Positions 36,900-48,054 of a DNA stretch of 64,000 nt are shown in pieces. The notes below the pieces were generated by a model. It did no database searches, was not told where the DNA came from, and saw only the letters and a program-made list of their open reading frames with translations. The DNA is taken from assembly GCA_003290165.1 (NCBI GenBank), contig QNQO01001827.1, forward strand, positions 1 to 64,000, in the 5' to 3' direction. The DNA is from Berberis thunbergii (taxonomy: Eukaryota; Streptophyta; Magnoliopsida; Ranunculales; Berberidaceae). Position 1 is the first letter of the stretch; every line of letters begins with the position of its first letter. A program made the translations under genes and the position numbers.

Positions 36900-39010
36900 A
36901 CTGAGTATATCCTTAACTGAAGCAAGCTCACTTCTTATAACGATAAGTTAGCCCTCGGCAGTAGAAACCTTGGCAGAAAAATCATCCTTGACCTCGTCAA
37001 ATGAATACAACAATTGTTCCACCCTTTTCTCAGCAATATCGCGATTTTTAGAATGCTCTAACATGGCCCACACAATCTCATCATGGAGCGCATTCTCAGT
37101 AGAAAGCTCATTCTCCACATCGAGTAAACGTATGTGGATGCCTTCCAGGTCAGCTCTCAGAGATTCGAGCGTTGCCACAGACCGATCACGTGCACCTTCC
37201 ACCTCTGCCAACGACACCCAAGAAATTTCAGCTGCCTTGGTTCATTCAGAACATCATGCTTTTAACGCATCATACTGGTGAAAAACATGGGAGAACACCA
37301 AGAGAAGCATGGAAAGCTTCCTTTCCAAAGAAACCATAAGATTGTGATTGACCTGACGACTCAAGCACGTCACCTCTGCATAGGCGAGATGAGTCATCCC
37401 CTCCATGACAAGTCTAACACCATTCTCAAGGTGAATGTCCAGATTCTACACGGACATAGGAGGTCTCTCTACCAACCGCCCGTGCCATTAATTTATCAGC
37501 TTACGTGCACCATCCTGCACACCAAGATGAGAAAACCAACAAAACTTCCCATCCAATTTAACTCGGATCTCCTCAGAAGTAGGTTCCTTCCATCTGATCC
37601 GCGAATGAAGAACACGAGGATCAGGTAGTATGGAGGAACCACCACCAGCCATGGCGGGAGAAAACGAGGAAACAACATGAGAACCTCCATCACCATCTCG
37701 TCGCTCAACAGAGACAGAGCAAATTACAGCCGAAGGATTCAAGTAGGCTGCGTACGAAGGAACCCCATCCCTCCGTCAACAAGAGGGGATGGACGAAGGC
37801 GAGGCTGCAACTTAGAGGCCAGACCTCGACCGTCAAGTTCTTCAGATTGAACAACAACCAACTGGAGCATCTTGTCATCCAAAGACCGAGAATCCTTTTA
37901 AGAACACTTAACAATGTCAAGACCACCATACCTAGAGATAAGCCATTTTCACCATCATCCAAGGGACAAACGATATCCTTCTTACTCCTCTCCAGAGCCA
38001 ACCTCAACTCTTCTGCCTCCTGCTGAGAACAACAGTCCTCCCTCGAAGGATCTATGTCCATAGAATCCGAATAAAGAGTCGTGCGATGCACATAATCAAC
38101 AAGTTGTTTATTCTTTGACACACGATCGGAAGATAGAAACGATCGCTTCGACGGACTAACAGTCTCGCCACTTTCCTCTTTCTAGAAGGACCGGTAGCAG
38201 TACAAATAGGAGCATCAAGATCCGTAACATCAAAACTCACTTTCCGATCAACGACCACTCCATCACCGATAGCACGGGCAACGATCTCCGCATCCTACCT
38301 TGCAGTCAACAAAGTCCTTTCAGACTCATTCATGACATATAGGCCACTGCGCCTCACCATGTCATCAGTAAGATAAGAACTCAACGGAACCATCGAAAGC
38401 CCCAAAAAACGATCACTGATAATCTGCTCCTCAATAGTCAATTTCATATTTCGATGTTTGAGAGGAACTCAGAAAGACCTTATTATCGGTAGACCACGCA
38501 AATTGAAGTGGCCAGAACCAATCCCGTGACCAGCTCCTAATGTTGTCATTAAAGTTACCAAAACACGCAGAAGAATACATAAAATATGTATGGTTGGACG
38601 TCACGTTGAACCCCACCAAGGAATGCAATATTCAAGGTGTCAAGGAAATACCGAAAAGAAATGCCCTAGCATATGTGATGTGGCAACCATGACCCTTCAG
38701 CCGTTCGGCCCCATTTGAGCAAGAGGAATGCCCAAGAAATATAGATATGACCAGAACAACTTCGGAACAGGGAACCGGAGACTGGAATAGAAAATGCGAG
38801 GATACAATGCGATATATCCTTTCCTCGGGCAATAAAGACTGTCGTTTTTGTGAGGATGAATGATTTCAAGGTCATCAGGCAAAAAATAGTTGAAACGAAC
38901 ACTATCCAAAGTAGCCTGACAGGCTTTGTTCGAAAAAAGTGAGCTTCACAAGCGGAAAGCTGATCACCGTCTAAAATATCACCAGCAGGCATCGTAAGCA
39001 AGGGAGAACG
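36900..39010 (-). pseudogene. Decayed antisense ORF of the Tat-like element
   Basis: On the strand opposite to the element, a broken protein can be followed from about 38990 to 36948. It has MPAGDILDGDQLSACE, then YFLPDDLEIIHPHK and CPRKGYIALYPRIF, then LRFPVPKLFWSYLYFLGIPL and QMGPNG (a fold common to plant gag-like or aORF proteins, with a GYIALY...PLAQ signature). A Ser/Lys/Arg-rich and acidic middle follows (PSRKRKVARLL, SMDIDPS). It ends in a coiled coil at 36948-37217 with DVENELSTENALHDE. Several frameshifts and stops break it. The C-terminal coiled coil is kept open in the second element copy (63312-63557). Function unknown. Confidence 0.55.
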
Positions 39011-39289
39011 AACGAGAAAAAATAGGTAGTAAAGGAAAAAAAATAACACAACAGATGGCGTAAAGAAAGAAGAGTAGCCACAACACCTTTTAAGTGACTA
39101 GGAAATGAAAAGACTGCTCACGGAGCGACATAGGGACATAATAGCGCATTAAAAATATGCGTGAAAACGAATAGACAACGACGTAACCGAGACAATCAAG
39201 TAGTTAAAATTTATCAAGGTCAGCGCAAAAGCACAATCGACATACCAACCATCACACAGTTAGTGGACATGTCACCATACCCACTAACT

Positions 39290-39300
39290 AAAGGGGAGAG
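39290..39300 (+). promoter_or_regulatory. Polypurine tract
   Basis: AAAGGGGAGAG, 4 bp before the TGATGATAC start of the 3' LTR. It is the expected plus-strand priming site and orients the element on the plus strand. Confidence 0.65.
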
Positions 39301-39304
39301 TAGC

Positions 39305-39873
39305 TGATGATACATCAAAATGGATCAATTATCACGACTGCACATCTGGCATAAAGTTTCATCACGAGAATACAACGCCCAATCCATTGGGCCAACTCAT
39401 AAAATTTAAAACGATTAAGGACAATTATGGAGGCCCGAAATAGGCCCACCTCTAAGGAAGGGCAAGCGGGATTTTAGTCCAGGCCCAGACAAATCAAAGC
39501 CCATATCCAAGCTCGTTACACGTTCTCTCATTAAGAATAAAGACGTTGCACCAAGAAATAGCCGTGGAGGGACCTATGCCTCCACGAACGCATCTCCATT
39601 AAGGAGGAAACTGTTACAAAAACATCTCATTCCGTTGCGCCTCACATGCTTAAGTCACGCTGAGAGTTAACTACGATCATTATAAAAGGTAAAAGGAACT
39701 TTCGACAAAGGTATGAAACTTTAACTGAGTTTTGTCCAGATTTACTTCATTCTTCCAACAGAGTTACTGACTTGAGCATCGGAGTGCCTTCAGCCACCCA
39801 AAAGGTGGTTTTTGACAGTCTAACAACGGTTTTGCTGGTCAAACTCACAGGAGGACGATTTTTGGTCGCATCA
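39305..39873 (+). repeat. Tat-like LTR (3')
   Basis: 569 bp, near-identical to 33877-34429 with a few small indels. It is followed by GTTTGGCGCCGTCCGTGGGG and 144 bp of 5' internal sequence that stops at CAATGCACCA (40017), where the diverged tandem array resumes. Confidence 0.8.
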
Positions 39874-40017
39874 GTTTGGCGCCGTCCGTGGGGAACAACA
39901 AATTTCCTCTTTACAAAACACACTGATAAAGATTCAACACTACCCGACAAAGGGCCAACAAACCATCAGATAAGATGATGCAAAACTCAGATCACGACAA
40001 CTCTCCCTCCAATGCAC

Positions 40018-40742
40018 CATAACTTGGTCATTTCAAAATATTTTCTACCGATTCAAATTGAGTTTATAAGATAACTCAAAGTACTATATTGTTTATGTTT
40101 TGATAATCTTGAGAATTGGCCTCAATTGAGCAAGCCAAAGGCAATGCCCTCTTTTCAAATATACGAAATTTGATAATCACACCATATATTGTGCGAGTTT
40201 CATTACGAATTTTGCAGCTTTTCTGTTTTGAACAGAATGTAGGATTATTCGAAAAAAAAATTGTGTTTCCTACAAATTAACACCAACAATGAACCTCGTA
40301 CAACCATTTCGAACACCCACCAACACTCACTTGTACTGTCGATCCAAAACTCAGTCAAATCGAAGCAACTACGCATCCAAATCCCACCCAAATCGAACCC
40401 AAACTCGCACAAAGTCAGTTTTTTGGGTAAATTTCAATTGAAGATGACAGAGGGTGGGAGAGATGAGAGAGTAATGAGGAAGGAGAGTGGCGAGGTAAAC
40501 CATTTTGTGCATGAATGAGAAAGGTGGGAGAGGAGAAGAAACCCAAAATGCAATGGGTTATAGGCTTTTTGTTGGTGGTGTCAATGAGTTGGAAATGACT
40601 GTTAAAGCAACACCCGAAGATATAACAGAGCTTAGTATCTTTTCCTGCCCAAGTCTAACCCCTTTGTAAAGTCTTCTATTCTATTACATCAAACATTGTC
40701 ATGTGCATATGAGCTACTTGATTGTTACACTGCAAGGAGTAA
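40018..40742. other. Intergenic DNA right of the LARD
   Basis: Begins with one more unit of the diverged array (TAACTTGGTCATTTCAAAATA). At about 40545-40640 it carries an inverted relative of 27300-27385. No coding sequence is supported. Confidence 0.4.
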
Positions 40743-40900
40743 CTGAAATATGAGCCTTGCTAGGGAGCGAGGGGGGTGCGAGGCGTGCCCACCACCATTC
40801 ATCATCCTCGAGATACGTTCATAGGCAGCATCTCAAGAATGATGGACAATGGTGGGCAGGCCTTGCGCCCCCTCGCTCTCTAGAATCAGGGCTGAAATAT
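40743..40900. mobile_element. Mutator-like MITE, 140 bp
   Basis: Element 40752-40891 with GAGCCTTGCTAGGGAGCGAGG at the left and, complemented, CCCTGATTCTAGAGAGCGAGG at the right, flanked by a perfect 9-bp duplication CTGAAATAT (40743-40751, 40892-40900). A 9-bp duplication points to the Mutator superfamily. The rest folds back around CATTCATCATCC / GAATGATGGACAATGG words. Confidence 0.7.
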
Positions 40901-41028
40901 ATACAACTTTTTTGACAGGTGTTTCAAGTTGATGTGGACAAATATAATTCTTCCCATTTTTTGAATGTTAAATAGAACTACCATTACAATGTTGTATCAC
41001 TAATGAAGTTTTCAAAGACACTAACACA

Positions 41029-41168
41029 TTCCATGAAGAGTAAGTCTAGGGAGCGAGGGCAGCCCAATACCGCCCACCTTCCTTGAGATGCGCATCACAA
41101 GGAGGATGGGCTGTGTTGAGCTGCCCTTGCGCACTCTCCCTCGCTCCCTAGAATCAGGGTTCCATGAA
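41029..41168. mobile_element. Mutator-like MITE, 122 bp
   Basis: Element 41038-41159 with TCTAGGGAGCGAGGG near the left and, complemented, CCCTGATTCTAGGGAGCGAGG at the right, flanked by a perfect 9-bp duplication TTCCATGAA (41029-41037, 41160-41168). It is the same family as the element 145 bp to its left, with an independent target site. Confidence 0.7.
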
Positions 41169-41356
41169 TTACAAGTACAGTGAAATGTATTACAAGCACT
41201 GTATAGGAAACAAACACAACTAAGTTTATGTTACTACAACATAAAAGGATGTTTCTATGGAACATAAACTTGTCTAAACTCTTTGACACTGTTGAAAGCT
41301 TGGGCAACTTTCAAATGGAGCCCAATGGTAACTATAGGAAATCAAGTTACTGGGTG

Positions 41357-44300
41357 CTATATAGGTCGACGCCTAACACGAGGGTTCATAATTCTTGATG
41401 CCATGGCTCTTAAATTTTCCCTGGCAGCAGGCATAGATACCATTCTTGGACTCTCAGAAGTGCCCCTGAAGGCCTCCATGAATTCTTCCCTCTGCAACCT
41501 TGATGCCAAGGTTGCATCGTCAGCTTGATTTGTCACACCTCGACTTCTCCTAGAATTGACATTATTAGTACTCACCATGGAAGAAGCACGGGTACGCTGG
41601 TTTCTTACGTCATTAATAATCTTCTTAGGAATCAAGTGTTCAAGTTCCTGAGTTTTGGTGGAATAGGTTGCCTTGCGAGTTTCAATCTCTTGAGGAAACA
41701 GAAGCTGTATTGTGTTCCAAAGCACTGTGTTCACATTACAGTGTCTTCCTTCATTGCTGCAAAAATTCACAAGAGTTGAAGAGTTAATGTGGTCCTCAAA
41801 AAACTTGCCTCTGACACCCAATTGCTTATAGTGTGTTATGAAACAGCACCAGCCCAGTTACTTATAATAAGTGTGATAGCAGGAAACTGGTTTAATAGGA
41901 GATTCAAAGTATAAAACTTATAGTGGGCGCGATATGACTTGAAACTCCTATTAAACCTGTTTCCTGCTAAGTTTGTTACTTTCGACTATACTGTTAGAAA
42001 CTTGTTTATTTTTTCTCAACTCCAAGAGACTCCTTAATGCAATTAGCTATATAAGTTTGTTGTATGTTCCAATTAATTCTCATTCAAATGAGATTTGTTC
42101 ATCGCGAATAAAAAACATTTGAATAGAATTAATAACAAACTGATAACAAGTTGTTGGCTAGCCACATTAAGGAGTTCAATGGAGTTGGAAAAAAACATCA
42201 GTTTCCACTTGTTCTTAACAATTCATAAAAGAAAGCAAACTCTTGGAAATGCACATTGATTGGTAATTAGAAATCTAATTTCACATGTGAAGTTTAAATT
42301 TAGGTGTCACTCATTCATGGTTACAACATTTTCTTCTTTCTTTCATGGCAACTCTAAACAGTTAAGTTCATAAAGTTCGAGGTATAACATGATGTGGGTA
42401 AATTATGACTAAAAAGTTAGGTTACTGAAATGGTAATTTCTTATTGTCAAATTACGTTCGTGAATGCTTCAATGCATCCAAAATTTAGGATGCATAGTGC
42501 AAACTATATGTAAACCACATAAATAGAATACTTTCGTGTTATTTAGCTTCTAAACAAGTTATATTATATAAACAAATTTAGAAAGCAAGTAGATTTGCCA
42601 TAAAACAAATGAAAGCAATTATGATTTTACATAAAGTTTAACATTATAATAAATTAAATTACTAGCACAATAACATAAAATTACTAGCATTTGTATTATA
42701 TTTTATCAAAATAAAAAGACAATAGAAACTTATCAAAATCATTTGGTAATGATAAGCTGATTTGACATGAATGTTCTAATTTGATAAGTGTTTTGCTAGT
42801 ATATGATGGCTATATAAAAACTTATCAAAAAGTTGATCTTATAAGTATTTTCAATTCAAGAGTAATTCTTGGGTGCCCCTTTTTGGTGCCTCTTTGGGGT
42901 TATTTATACTTTTTATCCCTTCTCTTTAAAATGCAACCATAAACATCATCCAAAAAAGGGAGGGGTAGAACTGTCAAAAATCCCAAAACACACACAAAAG
43001 AGGCACCAAAAAGAGCATCGTAGAAATTTACCAATTCAATGGTGGTAATTTGAATGATTCTATAACCATCATATACTTATGAAGCTGACTTTTATGTCAA
43101 ATTGGCTTATCATTTCAAATGATTGTGGCAGTTCTCTCTTGCATTTTTTTAGTAAAATACAACACTGTAAGCAATTTTGTGTCGTAGTTGTTTTAGTAAC
43201 TTTTGTTTAGTAGATTGTAAAACTTTATATCAAATTAGAAGTATTTTGTTTGCTCTATGTCAAATCTTTTTTTAATTTTCTATTAATATAACTTGTTTAG
43301 AAGGTAAACGAGTTGAAAAGATTCTATTTTATGTGGTTGAAATTTTGCTTATACCATACATCCAAAATGTTTGATTGATTGAAGCACTCCTCCTATGTTA
43401 TTTTTAACTTCCCTTAGTGAGGTCAAAAATCAGTTTTTACCACATTAAAAATTTTGAGCACTGGATTAACTATTTAACATAAGGAAATGGATGAGATACT
43501 TCAAGGGGTGGAATTATGCAAATGAAATAAAGCCTGGGTCTTATCATGAAAGAAAAAAAAAGGTAGAAATTGAAGAATAAGAAATGGATGAGATACTTCA
43601 AGGGGTGGATTTATGCAAAATGTAGAAATTGAAGAAGAAGAAAGCGATGCAGCCTGCACATAAATTGGAGCCTTCTAATGAAGACTTAGTCACTGCAAGT
43701 CTAAAAAAAAATTTGATTACAGAACCCTACTGTGTGTGGGTTTTGCATAATGAATGTGATTTCTTGAAATATGTTGAAATTTCACGAAATATTTCTTATT
43801 TTGAAGTTACCGAAATGACTTTCGAAATTCGAAAGATGTCAAAATTTTCTAGAGAAAAGAAATAAATATTTTTATCTCCATATATTTTAACATACTATAA
43901 TGTAATTTTAGTATCAAAAGTTTGTTATGTTAGTGATTCTTACGTAATATGTAGTTTGTATGAAACTATGAGTCATTTGAGACTTTTTATCTAATATTTG
44001 CGAGTCTAAAATGCATAACTTATATTGTTAAATTCGAAGTCACAATCGAAATTTTTACGTCTTTTCTACACATAACGAAATATTTCACAAAACATTTCTT
44101 AAAATTAAGAAACTTAAATTAACTCGAAAGAACAAAATCACAATCCTTGCTTCTAATTAGCTGTTTGTTTGTTGTCGATGTTCTAAAATCAGTATATACC
44201 AAATGACTTGACTAATAGCTGCATAACTTTAGCAAGAAAGGGAAGCTAAAAAGATTGTATCTTCTACAATTGTGATACCTAATTAGTTGCCTGCATTTTG

Positions 44301-45267
44301 GGCATCGCTTTCCACATCTTTCAGTAGCAGAAACCAAACATTTTTTACAGAAGCTGCAATGTCAGAAATACGCCGAATCAGAAATTGGAAAGGCTAACCT
44401 AAAGTTCAGCATTTTTTTTAACACAATATGAAAACTACATAGCAATTTAAGTAGCATTGTGTACCTGTGACCACAAGAAGTAGTACTGGGCTCAAAGCAA
44501 ATTTCCAAACAAATCTACAAAGATGAACCAACCAAATTAAAGAACGCAATTTGATTTCAATCAAATCATCAATGGTATGGACATTACCGCGCACGAAAGC
44601 TCTTCCTTTAGTCTAGCCATACACGGAACAGCAGCGGAACCCGAAGAAGACTCATCAATTGAAGCAGCTTCTTTACCTTGATCTTCTTCTGCCACCTGGG
44701 GTTTGGTTTCCTTCTTTGCAGACTTATCACAATCTAAAACCCAATTTTCAACTGATAAATAAAACAACCCATTATCAATAAAGCTTCAAAATTTCTTAAA
44801 AATTACAAATTGGAAAGAAAAGGTATGGGAAAAATCAAACCTTTTGTACAGTCTCCTCATCGGACAGATCAAGAACAACAATGGGTATGGAGTTAACACT
44901 GTCCTTATAAACTCTACGTTTCCTGAGAGATCCAAAACAAACCAACAATCAATATTGAAAGAAATTGAGAACCCAGAAAGGGAAAACAAAATGAACATAG
45001 AAATGTGTACTCTTTTTACCTTTTTGAACTAACTGGTGGTGTTTTCAACAGTGGGTTGATGTGTTTGTTGTTCATAGACTCTCTTTCTGGGGTGTCTTCG
45101 ACCACGAGGCCTGCCAGTAAAAGGGATTCTTCATCCCGACAAGCCATGGCAGCCACAGATCTGAGTCCGGGACTGATAATGGGGTCTTTGTTTTCAACAT
45201 TTTCGACGGAATTCGATGGTTTCGGTGAGTGTTTCCGGCTATGAAGAGTTTGGATCTTTGGAGTCAT
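41357..45267 (-). CDS. C3HC4 RING-type protein, six exons
   Basis: Probable E3 ubiquitin ligase. Exons read 5'-3' on the minus strand: 45267-45020, 44922-44841, about 44713-44588, 44514-44465, 44353-44279 and 41756-41357, giving about 326 residues. The N terminus is low-complexity with VVLDLSDEE. The RING starts CAICLEICFEP and continues CGHSFCKKC and RCPKC, so C-x2-C-x11-C-x-H-x2-C-x2-C-x11-C-x2-C is complete once exons 3-6 are joined. Right after it come NVNTVLWNTIQLLFPQEIE and a basic tail ending RVRRRPI. Junction phases agree everywhere except the start of exon 3, where two other acceptors (44733, 44674) are possible. No stop or frameshift is seen, so the gene looks functional. The last intron is 2.5 kb and packed with MITEs. 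The ligase role is inferred from the RING; I cannot give an ortholog name. Confidence 0.8.
41868..41975. repeat. Hairpin MITE in last RING-gene intron
   Basis: AGCAGGAAACTGGTTTAATA (from 41878) is inverted as TATTAAACCTGTTTCCTGCT (to 41969), giving a near-perfect palindrome of about 95 bp with a short loop. Confidence 0.6.
41992..42219. repeat. Palindromic MITE in last RING-gene intron
   Basis: AACTCCAAGAGACTCCTTAA near 42018 pairs with TTAAGGAGTTCAATGGAGTT near 42168, and similarity extends inward (AATTAATTCTCATTCAAATG / CATTTGAATAGAATTAAT) and outward (GTTAGAAAC / GTTCTTAAC). Nearly the whole 228 bp can fold on itself. Target duplication not clear. Confidence 0.6.
42735..43135. mobile_element. 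Palindromic MITE interrupted by another MITE
   Basis: The left arm has AATCATTTGGTAATGATAAG (42740) and AGTATATGATGGCTATATAA (42798). The right arm, complemented, has AATCATTTGAAATGATAAGC and AGTATATGATGGTTATAGAA. The arms flank a younger MITE at 42860-43031 inserted near the loop. Confidence 0.55.
42852..43039. mobile_element. MITE with 8-bp TSD (uninterrupted family member)
   Basis: Element 42860-43031 with TTTTTGGTGCCTCTT words inverted at both ends, and the inner marker CTCTTTAAAATGCAACCATAA. It is flanked by CAATTCAA (42852-42859, 43032-43039). It is the same family as the MITE at 45921-47820 that an RTE LINE interrupts. Confidence 0.6.
43484..43660 (+). repeat. 97-bp direct duplication in RING-gene intron
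   Basis: GAAATGGATGAGATACTTCA followed by AGGGGTGGA(A/T)TTATGCAAA occurs at 43484 and again at 43581. GTAGAAATTGAAGAA also occurs twice (43564, 43622). Confidence 0.75.
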
Positions 45268-45316
45268 TTGTTCTGGATCTGAAAAAACCAAACTGTGGAG
45301 AGAGAGAATGAGACTG

Positions 45317-45323
45317 TTTTATA
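45317..45323 (-). promoter_or_regulatory. TATA box of the RING gene
   Basis: TATAAAA on the minus strand, 50 nt upstream of the ATG at 45267. A CTCTCTCTCC pyrimidine run in between is a plausible start region for a very short 5' leader. Confidence 0.5.
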
Positions 45324-45404
45324 CAACTGGCTAGATATTTTAGATGTGTTCAAATTTTCAAATTAAATTTGAATATAGGTGGCCCAATACTGGTTATGAA
45401 GCAC

Positions 45405-45515
45405 GAAAATACCAGGAAACCAGATTCTGTAGACTCAATGTGATCATGAAAGAATTATTAAATCCCCAAAGTGTTTGTATGTATCTCGAGGTTGTAAAAA
45501 ACTAGTTTTGAGACC
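45405..45515 (-). repeat. Partial MITE, CTAGGAAACCA family
   Basis: Shares CCAGGAAACCAGATTCTGTA, AAATCCCCAAAG and ATCTCGAGGTTGTAAAAAAC, in complementary order, with the full hairpin element at about 61690-61880. Another piece lies at 50365-50485. Only part of the element remains. Confidence 0.45.
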
Positions 45516-45920
45516 CACCGTGCAATAGGGCATAAATGGATTAGGTATCAGTATCAAATCCAGGACTGGTGACGATAATGGATTCACATTATAAGAATTT
45601 TTTGCAAAATTAGAACCTGTGTCCGATTTGGTTCACTTTATGCCCTACACCATGATGAACATGATACGCATCATATTGATAGGTTTTAAATTGCACAGAC
45701 ATGATATCAAAATTATCCCACAACAAATTAATATGAAGTTGTTTAGACGAATCCCCCAGGATCTCAAAACCTGGTAAAACCAAATAAAATTGGGAAATGG
45801 TACCGAATATATCCTTGTGTTTCGCATTTGGATACCAATTTGTGCAACACATTTTATGTTGTAATTCAAATAGTTATATGGAAATATGTATCCAACATGT
45901 AGTAGGAATGGATTTTAATA
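45516..45920. other. Intergenic DNA, nothing recognised
   Basis: Two overlapping minus-strand frames of 74-80 codons occur, but without motifs, splice context or relatives in the window. Confidence 0.3.
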
Positions 45921-46014
45921 TGATTATACGTTGCCTTGTTTAAATGTCTCTTTTGTGTTTTTTTGGAGTTTTTTACACTTTTTACCCATTCTCTTTAAAA
46001 CACAATCACAAACA

Positions 46015-47759
46015 CCATCAACAGAATGGATTATCATCATCATCATCAAAGCCCATTCCCGAGATTTTCGGGGTCGGCTACATGGATTTTGGTTCTCTAA
46101 GCAATGCGATCTTCCCACATTTCCTCACCTAATCCAAGCTCAATGATATCTTTATTCACCGTCTTCATCCAAGTTTTCAACGGTCGTCCCCTCCGTCTAC
46201 ACCCTCCATTAACTTGCCAATCTAAACATTTTCTAATTGGTGCCGTGCTTGGTCTCCTCCGCACATGACCAAACCAAGTTAAACGTCTTGCTCTAATTTT
46301 TTCCTCTATGGGCGCTACACCTAAGTATCTCCTAATTCTTTCATTTCTAATTTTATCCTTACGAGTTTTACCACACATCCACCATAACATACGCATCTCT
46401 GCTACTGCCATCCTATGCATATGTTGTCCCGTAGTAGCCCAACATTCTGAACCGTATAGCATGGCTGGTCGAACAATTGTCTTATAGCATTTCCCTTTTA
46501 GCCTTGCAGGCATCCTTCTATCGCATAATACTCCTGACGCCATTCGCCATTTCAACCAACCAGCTTTAATCATGTGGTCTACATCTGCTCCAATAGCCCC
46601 ATTCTTTTGAATTATAGACTCTAGATATCGAAAAGCCTCACACTCCGAGACTTCGACATCTTCGATCTCAATTGCATTACTTCTCCCTCTTGGTTCACAC
46701 TCAAAGTTGCACACTAAATACTCTGTCTTCGAACGGCTAATTCTAAAACCTTTACTCTCTAAAGCCTCTCGCCACTTGACTAATTTCTGACCTAAACCTG
46801 CACTAGTCTCATCCATTAAGACAATATCATCTGCAAATAACATGCACCAAGGTACATCGTCTTGCAGATGTCTCATCAACTCATCTATGACCAAAGCAAA
46901 GAAATATGGACTTAACGCCGACCATTGATGTAGTCCTACTGTCACTGAAAATTCACTAGACATCCCACCTACTGAGCGAACACTTGTTACAACCCCTTCA
47001 TACATATCCTTAATGATATCGACATAACATTGAGACACTTTCTTCCTTTCAAGCACCCACCAAATTAACTCCCTAGGGACCCTATCATATGCTTTCTCCA
47101 GATCAATAAAAATCATATGCAAACTCTTACGTGCCTCTCAATATTTTTCTACAGTTTGCCTAAGCAGGAAGATGGCCTCTGTAGTAGACCTACCTGGCAT
47201 AAATCCAAATTGATTCTCCGAAATCGTGGTTAAACTCCTAAGTCTTTGTTCTATAGCCCTCTCCCAAAGTTTTATCGTATGACTCATAAGCTTTATCCCT
47301 CTATAATTCGAGCAATTCTGGATATCCCCTTTGTTCTTATAAATTGATACCACAATGCTATGCCTCCATGAATCTGACATTTTTCTAGTTTCCAAAATCC
47401 TATTAAAGAGCTTAGTTAGCCATTGAATCCAAACTTCTCCCAAACATTTCCATGCTTCAATTGGTATATCATCCGGTCCAACGGCCTTCCCTGTCTTCAT
47501 TCTTTTTAAAGCTTCTCTCACTTCTGTGGCACTAACTCTGCGATGGAACACGCGATCTCTCCCTTCCTGTGAAGCATACCCCTCCAAGTTTAACTCCCTT
47601 ACATGTGTTCCATTGAGTAGGTTCCAAAAGTAATCCTTCCATCTATCTAAAATAGTTTTATCCTGCATTAAGACTCTTTCATCCTCATGCTTAACACACT
47701 TAACATGACTCAAGTCCCTAGTTTTTCGTTCTCTAGCCTTTGCCATCAACAGAATGGAT
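46015..47759 (-). mobile_element. 5'-truncated RTE-type LINE with 17-bp TSD
   Basis: The minus-strand insert 46032-47742 is bounded by the perfect 17-bp duplication CCATCAACAGAATGGAT (46015-46031, 47743-47759). Its 3' end is a short ATG trinucleotide repeat (complement of TCATCATCATCATCA), as RTE elements have instead of poly(A). The endonuclease half is missing. Confidence 0.85.
46097..47742 (-). pseudogene. RTE reverse transcriptase (partial)
   Basis: One continuous frame over 1.6 kb, broken only by a TGA at 47135-47137 (before ARKSLHMIFIDLEKAYDRV) and ended early by TAG at 46097-46099. The frame would otherwise continue through HVADPENLG to a natural end. RT landmarks: GPDDIPIEAWK, YKNKGDIQNCSNYRGIKL, QFGFMPGRST, FIDLEKAYDRVPR, the catalytic MLFADDIVLM, then KCYKTIVRPAMLYGSECW and the C-terminal RRLTWFGHVRRRP word typical of plant RTE proteins. 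Catalytic aspartates are intact. The element is dead through truncation and two transition-type stops. Confidence 0.9.
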
Positions 47760-48054
47760 AAGTGTAAAAAAATCCAAAAAAAACACAAAAAGGACACCCA
47801 AATAAGGCAGCGTAGAATTAGTCATTTAGTTTTGAGAGTCCAATGCTATTGCCACATAAGTAACATTTTAAGTTTTGACAGTCCAATAAGCTCAGACAAT
47901 TAGCTCTCCAAGAAAGATGGTAATTAATTAGCAAATCAAAACTTCTTCTAACTTGTATACTTTCGTATCTACAAAAGATGATAAACACAAGTATTCACTC
48001 AACCTAAAAACTCTATTTCAAATATGTTACAACAATAACCTACATCTCTACTAC

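Larger units (their letters stand above)
33877..39873 (+). mobile_element. Large non-autonomous Gypsy (Tat-like LARD)
   Basis: LTRs at 33877-34429 and 39305-39873 share TGATGATACATCAAAAT starts and GCATCA ends. The left one is followed by a primer-binding-like TTTGGCGCTGTCCGTGGGG. The right one is preceded by a purine tract AAAGGGGAGAG. Between them lie a gag zinc-knuckle remnant, a 135-bp tandem repeat array and a decayed coding region in antisense. No protease, RT, RNase H or integrase remains. The TTTGGCGCCGTCCGTGGGGA-type site and an antisense ORF upstream of the 3' LTR are known features of the Ty3/Gypsy Tat lineage. Immediately right of it is another 144 bp of 5' internal sequence (39874-40017), so the right LTR also looks like the 5' LTR of a truncated second unit. 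Confidence 0.75.
45921..47820. mobile_element. MITE interrupted by an RTE LINE
   Basis: The left arm ACGTTGCCTTGTTT...TTTTGTGTTTTTTTGGA (45928 on) is inverted in the right arm, complement of ACGCTGCCTTATTT...TTTTGTGTTTTTTTTGGA (to 47814). Together with the inner marker CTCTTTAAAACACAATCACA they match the uninterrupted MITE at 42860-43031. Without the 1.7-kb insert the MITE would be about 170 bp. Confidence 0.65.
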
